From positions 1 through 7,094 of the forward strand of contig JAGVNP010000109.1 of NCBI GenBank assembly GCA_020053185.1: 7,094 nucleotides of DNA, read 5' to 3'. The stretch's first letter is position 1. Every line of letters begins with the position of its first letter. The notes under the pieces are model-generated. The model did not search any database, was not told the origin of the DNA, and worked only from the letters and a program-made list of their open reading frames with translations. Shown one piece after another: positions 1 through 5,383 of the stretch. The stretch is from Deltaproteobacteria bacterium. Lineage in GTDB: Bacteria; Desulfobacterota; Desulfomonilia; UBA1062. Position numbers and translations under genes: made by a program.

Positions 1-641
1 AAAAGACTGGCTTAAGAGTCAACCCTGATGCGATTCTTTTTTTCTGGCCATCGCGCCTGGACCAGGTTCAGAAAGGGGTGGAACTTCTTGAAGATATTGC
101 GCAGCATTTTTTGTCTACACATACAGATGCACAGATCGCAATTATAGCTGATGGAGTGTCGAATGACCGGACCCATGCGGAAATTTTAGGAAGAATTGCA
201 TATGTCTCGAATGGGAAAATGACATATCAGCCTTTCAGCGAGGAACTTTCAATGCTTGGCTATGCTGCGGCAAGTGATGTGTTCGGCGCATCTCTGTATG
301 AGCCATGCGGACAGATCGATCAGGTAGGAAATCTTTTTGGAGCAACTGCAACGAACCGTGATACCGGAGGGTATCATGACAAGATTATTGAGCTGAGATT
401 GAAGTCTGACAATGCACCTCAGGACATGGGGAATGGATTTCTTTTTAAGGATTATGATTCCGGTGGGCTTTGGCATGGGCTTGAGAAAAGTATCAGATTT
501 CATAGAAAGTCGATTAAGGTGCGTGAAGCTCAACTGAAACGTATCATGAAAGAATCGAGGGAGAAATATGATCTTGAGGTCATGATAGCTGATTATATAA
601 GGATATATGAAAGACTTAATGAAGGAAGACCTCTTACCTAG
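1..641 (+). CDS. glgA: Glycogen/starch synthase family GT5 glycosyltransferase, C-terminal part (5' truncated by window)
   Basis: Reading frame 3 is open from the left edge to a TAG at 639-641. The GTG at 78 is internal, because the codons before it continue the same protein (FFWPSRLDQVQKG). The family transfers glucose from ADP- or UDP-glucose to a growing alpha-1,4-glucan in the cytoplasm. Visible here is the C-terminal Rossmann domain of a GT-B fold. It has the SRLD..KG motif, the stretch ASDVF.ASLYEPCGQ.. with the Glu of EPCG corresponding to the conserved catalytic-region glutamate of GlgA, and then GATATNRDTGGYHDKI, matching the RRTGGL.D segment of GT5 enzymes. GNGFLFKDYDSGGL matches the ATGF.F nucleotide-sugar loop. 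The Gln-Ile-Asp-Gln after EPCG differs from the usual Leu-Thr-Gln, so this is a divergent GT5 branch and the exact donor is uncertain. The ADP-glucose-binding N-terminal half lies outside the window. Confidence 0.88.
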   Translation, partial: KTGLRVNPDAILFFWPSRLDQVQKGVELLEDIAQHFLSTHTDAQIAIIADGVSNDRTHAEILGRIAYVSNGKMTYQPFSEELSMLGYAAASDVFGASLYEPCGQIDQVGNLFGATATNRDTGGYHDKIIELRLKSDNAPQDMGNGFLFKDYDSGGLWHGLEKSIRFHRKSIKVREAQLKRIMKESREKYDLEVMIADYIRIYERLNEGRPLT

Positions 642-657
642 CCGAGATTAATGTTTT

Positions 658-790
658 GAGGTCTTTGCACAATACCTGCGTTGTCATTGCGAACGAAGTG
701 AAGCAATCTCATGACTTGTTGACAGATCACGAGATCGCCATGTCGCTTACGCTCCTCGCGATGACAAAAAAACAATTATGCAGAGGTCTA
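658..790. repeat. MITE-like dispersed palindromic element
   Basis: The core is an imperfect palindrome. The left arm at 683-710 starts GTCATTGCGAACGAAG and ends GCAATCTC. The right arm at 731-765 starts GAGATCGCC and ends CTCCTCGCGATGAC. The arms are separated by a 20-nt loop. Outside the core lie imperfect terminal inverted repeats: GAGGTCTTTGCACAA at 658-672, against the complement of 776-790 (TAGACCTCTGCATAA), with 10 of 15 positions matching. The GTCATTGCGA...GAAGCAATCTC pattern is a family of non-coding palindromic repeats that I recall as widespread in several Gram-negative lineages. Arms plus terminal repeats without an ORF suggest a non-autonomous miniature transposon. The arms have diverged, so this copy is probably old. 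It sits just after the glycogen synthase stop codon. Confidence 0.7.
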
Positions 791-897
791 ATTTCGTGTG
801 GCTTTTATTGATAGAAAAGTTTGTGCCGATATTATTTGGGTAATTAGTTGCTGGGAATTTTTTCCGGCTAAAAAATATTAACCTACCGATTATAAAG
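791..897. other. Intergenic stretch with no recognisable feature
   Basis: This AT-rich stretch lies between the palindromic element and the 898-936 hairpin. I see no ORF with a ribosome binding site, no tRNA-like fold and no clear promoter on either strand. Confidence 0.5.
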
Positions 898-936
898 ATC
901 AAGGCTGATTGATGGGTGACATCAATCAGCCTTGAT
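898..936 (-). terminator. Perfect 17-bp hairpin, probable terminator or 3'-end structure
   Basis: ATCAAGGCTGATTGATG (898-914) pairs perfectly with 920-936 across a 5-nt loop. It begins 22 nt past the stop codon of the Lys/Ala-rich gene on the minus strand. There the stem is followed by CTTTATAAT, which is only weakly U-rich. On the plus strand it has no U-tract. It may act as a Rho-independent terminator or RNA-stabilising structure for the minus-strand gene, and may also end leftover transcription from the glycogen synthase gene. Confidence 0.65.
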
Positions 937-958
937 AATCCTTGGTGCTTTAGAAAAG

Positions 959-1087
959 CTACTTTTTCTTTGCTGTCTTTTTCTTTGCTGCTTTTTTAGG
1001 TGCTGCCTTTTTTGCTACCTTCTTTGCAGGAGCTTTCTTCTTTGGAGCTGCCTTTTTTGCTACTTTCTTTTTTGCCTTTACAGCCAT
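959..1087 (-). CDS. 42-residue Lys/Ala-rich basic protein, histone H1-like tail
   Basis: The ORF runs from ATG at 1087 to TAG at 961-959. The 42 residues comprise 21 Lys, 13 Ala, 3 Val, 3 Pro, 1 Thr and the initiator Met, with no acidic or aromatic residue. The motif VAKKAAPKK occurs at residues 9-17 and again at 24-32. This composition matches the lysine-rich C-terminal tail of eukaryotic H1 and bacterial H1-like proteins such as chlamydial Hc1 and AlgR3/AlgP-type tails. By analogy it would bind DNA or another polyanion without sequence specificity and compact the nucleoid. A strong Shine-Dalgarno AGGAG (1098-1094) lies 6 nt before the ATG, and a 17-bp hairpin follows the stop, so it looks like a complete gene rather than low-complexity noise. 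It has no globular domain. A role in RNA or polyphosphate binding is equally possible. Confidence 0.82.
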   Translation of the reverse strand: MAVKAKKKVAKKAAPKKKAPAKKVAKKAAPKKAAKKKTAKKK

Positions 1088-1345
1088 CGTTCTCTCCTTT
1101 AATTATAGAATTGTAATTCTCATTATTAAAACTACCTACCAAAATTTATTTAAATGTCAAGCCTTTTCGATGACGTCATTAAGAAATTTTTATGTGCGTA
1201 AAAGTTGTACGAGCTGTTTTTCCAGGGATGGAGCCGGTTTATAACCGGTAGATATTTTTAAAATGAAAAAACATAAATTTATTTTTGATGTTTTAGAAAA
1301 AGCGTAATGAGAAATATTTTTTAGTTTGCATCATGATGTGCAAAA
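1088..1345. promoter_or_regulatory. Intergenic region upstream of the Lys/Ala-rich gene, with small palindromes
   Basis: For the minus-strand gene, the complement of 1155-1160 reads TTGACA, a perfect -35 hexamer, but I find no good -10 at 16-18 nt from it. A TATAAT also occurs on the minus strand (complement of 1102-1107), but it is too close to the Shine-Dalgarno to serve this gene. Palindromes seen are AGAATT-GT-AATTCT (1107-1120), ATGACGTCAT (1170-1179, perfect), CCGGTT-TAT-AACCGG (1234-1248) and a near-palindrome TTGCATCATGATGTGCAA (1326-1343). Any of these could be an operator, but none matches a regulator I can name. No credible gene is present. Confidence 0.35.
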
Positions 1346-1387
1346 AATTTATGCTCTCAACGGCAGTCAGTGTTGAGAGCATAAATT
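1346..1387 (-). terminator. Rho-independent terminator of the protease-TPR gene
   Basis: A 16-bp perfect stem (1346-1361 with 1372-1387, arm AATTTATGCTCTCAAC) encloses a 10-nt loop. On the minus strand it is followed by a T-run, the complement of the six A's at 1342-1347, part of which overlaps the stem base. It lies 37 nt beyond the TAA of the minus-strand gene ending at 1425. This is the best intrinsic terminator in the window. Confidence 0.85.
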
Positions 1388-1424
1388 CAGGAAAATTTTT
1401 ATCTGAAGATTACCTTCTATATCT

Positions 1425-3575
1425 TTATTGTCCGTTCATCAGATTGAGAAGATCGTCAGCCAATTTTTTATCCAGTCCATTGAGAATATTATACTCATTC
1501 ATGGCTGCGTTCTTGTCCCCAATTGTAGCGTAGGTCACTCCAAGACCAAAATGTGATTTTACATCATTAGGGTTGATGCGAACACATTGGGTATAAGTTT
1601 CAATTGCCTCATCATACAGTCCTAGACCAAAATAAGCCACACCCAGGCTATAATATGCCTCGGTATCATCCGGCTTAAGACGGATGACCTCTTTATATGC
1701 TTTGATCGATTCTGCATATTGATTGAGCTGATCGTAGGCCCAGCCCATATTATAATGTGCATCGATGTAATCGGGTTTCAGTTTTATTGTCTGTTTGTAT
1801 TCGTTTATCGCTTCGTTATAAAGTCCGAGAGAACCGTATTCCCAGGCCAGTCCGTAGTGTGCATCGACATAATCCGGTTTTATGCGGATAGTATTTTTGT
1901 ATGCTTCGATTGATTTGTCGTGAAGTCCGAGGTTTCCATAAGCCCAGCCAAGGCCATAGTGTGCGTCGACATAATCAGGGCTTAGTATTATAGTCTGATT
2001 ATATTCTGTGATCGCTTCGTTATAAAGTCCAAGTTGTCCGTATGTCCAGCCGAGGTTATAGTGTGCATTAATATAATCCGATTTGAGTTTTATGGTTTGA
2101 TGGTATTCATTTATTGCTTCATTATAAAAACCGAGCTGTCCGTATGTCCAGCCGAGATTGTAGTGTGCGTCAACGTAATCGGGTTTAAGCTTTATGGTTT
2201 GCTTATATTCGGCGATTGCCTCGTTATATAAGCCGAGTTCTCCATAAGACCAGCCCAGACCGTAGTGTGCATCAGCATAATCGGGACTTAGTTTTATGGT
2301 TTGTTTGTATTCGCCGATTGATTCATTATAAAGTCCAAGCTGTCCGTATGACCAACCTAATCCGTAATGTGCGTCGACATAATCAGGTTTCAGCTTTACA
2401 GTTTGTTTGTACTCATTAACTGCTTCGTTATACAGGCCTAGTTCTCCATAAGCCCAGCCCAGGCCGTAATGCGCATCAACATGATCCGGTTTGATCTTTG
2501 TGGTCAGTTTGTATTCATTTACTGCCTCTTTATACAATCCGAGTTCTCCGTATGTCCAACCCAGACCGTAGTGTGCATCGGCATAATCAGGGTTCAGTTT
2601 TGTAGCTTGCTTGTATTCATTGATAGCTTCATTCCAGAGTTCAACACTGGAGTAGCTCAAGCCCAGGTTATAATGCGCATCAACATAATTGGGATCAAGC
2701 TTTATGGTCTGTTTATAAGCCTCGATTGACTTTGTATAGCGTCCAAGCTCATAATTGCAGTATCCGATATAAAAATATGCATCTGCATATTTAGGATCTT
2801 TTTGGGTGGCTTCTTCAAAATACGGAATGGCATTCTCATAATCTCCGTCCCAAACCAAGTACAAACCTAAGAAGTAAAGTTTTTCTGCTGATGAAAGTTG
2901 TGCATCTATCTGGCCGTTTTTCCATTCGGCAAATGACATTGCCTTGCCAGCCTTAAGTTTTGCGATACGCTCGCCGGGTATTGCAAAATTCAGATTCTGT
3001 CCTTCAACAAATTGAAATGTTGCAACCCCGATCACGTCTCCATTCATGTTTACCACAGGGCTACCGCTTGAACCCGGGGATATTGCTGCTGAGATCTGGA
3101 TAATCTTGCCAGACTCACCCACATCACGCACTGCAGAAACGATTCCCTCGGTGACCGTATTTTCAAGACCAAGCGGGCTTCCAATTACTACAATCCGCTC
3201 ACCCACTTCCGGTATTGAGGTGCTTACTGCAACTGGCTTGGCAATATTTTTTGGCACATCTGCCAATACTTTTATAATATCGGCATCCTTGTCTTCTGCC
3301 AGCACTTGAGTTATGGGATATACCACTCCTTTTGATGTTTTGATTTCAGCCCTGCTTGCATCTATGAGTACATGCCTATTGGTGATTAACTCACCTTTGT
3401 CGCTGACGAAAAAGCCACTTCCCTGTGCGAGCACTGTCCCTGTTTTGTCATAGGTGAAGATAACTACAACTGATGGTTCTATCTTCTTTACAATGGCAGG
3501 CAGATTTTCCTGAGCAAGAAGCGGAGAAAAAGACATAGAAAAGAGAAGAAGGGTACTTAATATCAGCTTTTTCAT
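1425..3575 (-). CDS. Exported HtrA/Do-like trypsin-fold serine protease fused to 14 TPR repeats
   Basis: This 716-residue protein has ATG at 3575, preceded by GGAGGT (complement of 3582-3587), and ends in TAA at 1427-1425. Residues 1-21 form a signal peptide (MKKLIL, then a hydrophobic core ending near LLA), so the mature protein should be periplasmic or surface-exposed. Residues about 25-205 are an S1C protease domain. The triad is His68 in TNRHVL, Asp99 in DADIIKV and Ser170 in SPGSSGSPV, with GSGFFVS and GSPLGLENTVTEGIVS also conserved. All three catalytic residues are present, so activity is expected. There is no PDZ domain, which usually follows in DegP/DegS. Instead residues 229-705 form 14 uninterrupted 34-residue TPR units with consensus DAHYGLGWTYGELGLYNEAI, ending in an 11-residue tail. 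TPRs bind protein partners and may present substrates to the protease. It is divergent from an envelope lipoprotein and has its own promoter and terminator. Substrate and partner are unknown. Confidence 0.93.
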   Translation of the reverse strand: MKKLILSTLLLFSMSFSPLLAQENLPAIVKKIEPSVVVIFTYDKTGTVLAQGSGFFVSDKGELITNRHVLIDASRAEIKTSKGVVYPITQVLAEDKDADIIKVLADVPKNIAKPVAVSTSIPEVGERIVVIGSPLGLENTVTEGIVSAVRDVGESGKIIQISAAISPGSSGSPVVNMNGDVIGVATFQFVEGQNLNFAIPGERIAKLKAGKAMSFAEWKNGQIDAQLSSAEKLYFLGLYLVWDGDYENAIPYFEEATQKDPKYADAYFYIGYCNYELGRYTKSIEAYKQTIKLDPNYVDAHYNLGLSYSSVELWNEAINEYKQATKLNPDYADAHYGLGWTYGELGLYKEAVNEYKLTTKIKPDHVDAHYGLGWAYGELGLYNEAVNEYKQTVKLKPDYVDAHYGLGWSYGQLGLYNESIGEYKQTIKLSPDYADAHYGLGWSYGELGLYNEAIAEYKQTIKLKPDYVDAHYNLGWTYGQLGFYNEAINEYHQTIKLKSDYINAHYNLGWTYGQLGLYNEAITEYNQTIILSPDYVDAHYGLGWAYGNLGLHDKSIEAYKNTIRIKPDYVDAHYGLAWEYGSLGLYNEAINEYKQTIKLKPDYIDAHYNMGWAYDQLNQYAESIKAYKEVIRLKPDDTEAYYSLGVAYFGLGLYDEAIETYTQCVRINPNDVKSHFGLGVTYATIGDKNAAMNEYNILNGLDKKLADDLLNLMNGQ
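1461..2891 (-). repeat. Tandem array of fourteen 102-bp TPR-coding units
   Basis: The array encodes residues 229-705 in 14 exact 34-codon units with no insertion or deletion. Units 3-11 (about 1767-2684) are the most alike, sharing DAHYxLGW..G.LGLYNEAI.EYKQTIKLKPDY. The first two and last three units are more divergent, as expected for capping repeats. DNA copies differ at many third codon positions while the protein is nearly constant, for example GQLG codons near 2030, 2140 and 2340. The array is therefore an old duplication under purifying selection rather than a fresh expansion. It is coding sequence, not a CRISPR or satellite. Confidence 0.9.
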
Positions 3576-3805
3576 ACATTTACCTCCAAAATGGTTTTAT
3601 CGGTATGTCTCATATAACTCTGTAGAAAAATTTAGATGATTATGCCCTTAAATGAGACAAATCGCAATTATTTTTACGGGCATCAATTATCTGGAAACAC
3701 GCTAATGTCTGTGCTAGGTTAATAAAAATAGCGCAAAGACCGAATAATAGAAAAAATCCTAAAATACAACAAAGTTAGCCCAAAGCAGAAAAGATGGAGG
3801 GATGT
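3576..3805. promoter_or_regulatory. Divergent intergenic region between the protease and lipoprotein genes
   Basis: This spacer serves two divergent genes. The clearest signal is the minus-strand promoter given separately. An 8-bp inverted repeat, TGTCTCAT (3606-3613) and ATGAGACA (3652-3659), brackets its -10 hexamer and could be an operator or a leader-RNA stem. For the plus-strand lipoprotein I see only AT-rich sequence (about 3720-3775) and no convincing -35/-10 pair. Its ribosome binding site GGAGGG (3796-3801) lies 4 nt before the ATG at 3806. Confidence 0.5.
3639..3667 (-). promoter_or_regulatory. Predicted sigma70-type promoter of the protease-TPR gene
   Basis: On the minus strand, TTGCGA (complement of 3662-3667, 4 of 6 to consensus) is followed after exactly 17 nt by CATAAT (complement of 3639-3644, 5 of 6). 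Transcription would start about 50-60 nt before the ATG at 3575, giving a short leader that contains the strong GGAGGT. The call rests on hexamer match and spacing only. Confidence 0.55.
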
Positions 3806-5167
3806 ATGAAAAAAAAGAAAATGATCCGAAGTAGTTTAATGGTTTTTCTCATAGTTTTTATCCTTACCGGTTGTGGCTCTATGCGTGTTTCAACAACACT
3901 GAAGTCAGACCCGGAAACCCAGAAATTTGCAGTTGCAGATAAAACAAAATTCTCCATTGTACAATTAAACAAGTCCCAGGATAAACAATCAACATCTACA
4001 AAATTTTTGTTTTTCCCCATAAATATGGCCCCTGTTAACGGAATAGATGTGCAGGGAATACAAAAACATGCTACAGATCTTTATCCGGGATTGTTTGGCA
4101 ATAATTTTTCTGACCTGCCTGTGTTTATTACAGTTGAAGGTAAATATTCTGGTCATGAGTCTGGTGAGTGGCTCCAAAATCTTACTTTTGGAACGATCCC
4201 GTTTCCGTCAAGTGCTGAAATTGAGTATAAGGTACGTACCCAAGTGCCCGGAGAAGGCGGCTATGTGGTTGATGAAACCCACTCTTTTACTCAAAAGTTT
4301 AGCTGGTGGAGAACTATTTATACTCCTTTTGGTTTATTGCCTATTCCTGGATTCTCGGATTTAAGAAAAACCGATATCATTGGCTTAAGCGGTAGCGCTG
4401 CGGATTTTGGCGGAACAAAATTTAAGACGCATAAAACAAATCTTGTTATGGAGTCGTTAACAGAGGCTGTTGCTCAGAGCATACGTCAAGCTGATCAGAA
4501 CAAATTAAAAGCAGCGGCTGAGTATCGGAAGTCAAGAATCCGTCAGATTGATATCAGTGGACAGACTTTCTGGTCATTTTTGGGTTTTGATTATTCAGAT
4601 CCGAAGCTTGACGGCAAAAGTCAGTATGATGTCGCATTGATTACTCTTTATAGCGAATATCCAACATGGGATGCCAAACCTGTTGAGCAAGTAATCGTAG
4701 CTCAGATGAAGAACGCTAAATGGGAGCCAACGGGCAACTACTTACGCAGTATAAAACCGCTGACAGTTGCAAGTGCGCTTATTGAAAATGGTAAGCCCTC
4801 AAAGGTTGTATTCAAGGAAGTTGTAAACCCGCCGCTTGAGCATTTCATTGAATTACCGCGAACCCATACCGGGAATGACATACGTTGGAGCAACGGAATT
4901 CTTATAGAGGCCAAAAACAGCTCCCTACCGTTGTTGATACAGAAAGAAAGTCCGGAATATCTTTCCAAGCTTATAACACGGATAGAGAAGGAAGTGCTGG
5001 CCTTGAACGAAATGAAGATGACGACTGATAGCATGGTGCAGCAGATGATGATGAAGGGACAAGACCCCAAAGGTTTATCTGAGTTCTCATTGCTGTACAA
5101 CCAGCGCATTACGATACTTCAGGGAATCCTAGCCAGCCTGAAACAGGCAGCATCAAAATCGAGATAG
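3806..5167 (+). CDS. Envelope lipoprotein of unknown function (453 aa)
   Basis: I chose the ATG at 3806 because the GGAGGG ribosome binding site (3796-3801) sits between it and the in-frame ATG at 3794, and because it gives a classic lipoprotein signal. That signal is MKKKKMIRS, then a hydrophobic stretch and lipobox LTGC with Cys23. The residue after Cys is Gly, with no Asp at +2, so outer-membrane sorting is likely if the organism follows the Lol rule. The mature chain of about 430 residues has no domain I can name. Visible features are LYPGLFGNNFSDLPVFITVEG (about residues 88-110), the segment TFGTIPFPSS, an aromatic SWWRTIYTPFGLLPIP stretch suggesting membrane-surface contact, and a Lys/Ala/Arg-rich helix QADQNKLKAAAEYRKSR. 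The C-terminal region is probably helical or coiled-coil (ITRIEKEVLALNEMK) with a methionine cluster (VQQMMMKG). It is divergent from the protease-TPR gene, so a shared envelope role is possible but unproven. Confidence 0.85.
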   Translation: MKKKKMIRSSLMVFLIVFILTGCGSMRVSTTLKSDPETQKFAVADKTKFSIVQLNKSQDKQSTSTKFLFFPINMAPVNGIDVQGIQKHATDLYPGLFGNNFSDLPVFITVEGKYSGHESGEWLQNLTFGTIPFPSSAEIEYKVRTQVPGEGGYVVDETHSFTQKFSWWRTIYTPFGLLPIPGFSDLRKTDIIGLSGSAADFGGTKFKTHKTNLVMESLTEAVAQSIRQADQNKLKAAAEYRKSRIRQIDISGQTFWSFLGFDYSDPKLDGKSQYDVALITLYSEYPTWDAKPVEQVIVAQMKNAKWEPTGNYLRSIKPLTVASALIENGKPSKVVFKEVVNPPLEHFIELPRTHTGNDIRWSNGILIEAKNSSLPLLIQKESPEYLSKLITRIEKEVLALNEMKMTTDSMVQQMMMKGQDPKGLSEFSLLYNQRITILQGILASLKQAASKSR

Positions 5168-5172
5168 ATTTT

Positions 5173-5212
5173 TTCATTACCCTCTCTCTCCGAGGAGAGA
5201 GAGGGTAATGAA
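5173..5212. terminator. Perfect 18-bp hairpin after the lipoprotein gene; lacks a U-tract on the plus strand
   Basis: TTCATTACCCTCTCTCTC (5173-5190) pairs perfectly with 5195-5212 around a CGAG loop, starting 6 nt after the stop codon. The T-run (5169-5174) precedes rather than follows the stem, and AGGAAATAC comes after it, so this is not a canonical intrinsic terminator in the gene's direction. It could protect the 3' end of the mRNA, work with Rho, or be a copy of a dispersed CCCTCTC/GAGAGGG palindromic repeat. Confidence 0.6.
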
Positions 5213-5261
5213 GGAAATACAAACGCCAACCTTGCCCAAGGATAAGATTCCCCTATTTGAT

Positions 5262-5289
5262 TTTACATACATGACGATAAGTTTATAAA
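5262..5289 (+). promoter_or_regulatory. Predicted sigma70-type promoter of the DUF3108 lipoprotein gene
   Basis: TTTACA (5262-5267, 5 of 6) and TATAAA (5284-5289, 5 of 6) are separated by 16 nt. A start near 5296 would give a leader of about 40 nt to the ATG at 5336 or about 88 nt to the ATG at 5384. This suggests that the gene is transcribed separately from the lipoprotein upstream, from which the 5173-5212 hairpin also divides it. Confidence 0.6.
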
Positions 5290-5383
5290 AAGGATTTGCA
5301 TTTAGATTTTAATTTCAGCAGAATAGGGGGAATAAATGGTTGGCATAATCGGGCATCGAGCCTTTAACGGAAGATTGGTAGAC

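Noticed and set aside
78..80. GTG start for a 187-residue glycosyltransferase
   Set aside because: The frame is open to the window edge and the upstream residues (SRLD..KG) belong to the same domain, so the gene is truncated rather than short.
249..533. Minus-strand ORF opposite the glycogen synthase
   Set aside because: It is a shadow of a well-conserved GT5 coding region, with no supporting signals.
1263..1307. 14-codon ORF starting MKKHKFIF
   Set aside because: It is very short, in AT-rich DNA, and has no ribosome binding site.
1461..2891. Regular 102-bp repeats suggestive of a CRISPR or satellite array
   Set aside because: They are in-frame 34-codon TPR units of one long ORF, with no spacer/repeat alternation.
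1333..3309. Several plus-strand ORFs of 64-87 codons across the protease-TPR gene
   Set aside because: They are antisense shadows of the repeated TPR codons and of the protease domain. They share the array periodicity and lack ribosome binding sites.
3794..3796. ATG at 3794 as the lipoprotein start
   Set aside because: Its last base belongs to the GGAGGG ribosome binding site of the ATG at 3806, which gives a better lipoprotein signal.
4738..5109. 123-residue minus-strand ORF inside the lipoprotein gene
   Set aside because: It is antisense to a coherent lipoprotein reading frame, with no ribosome binding site or recognisable domain.
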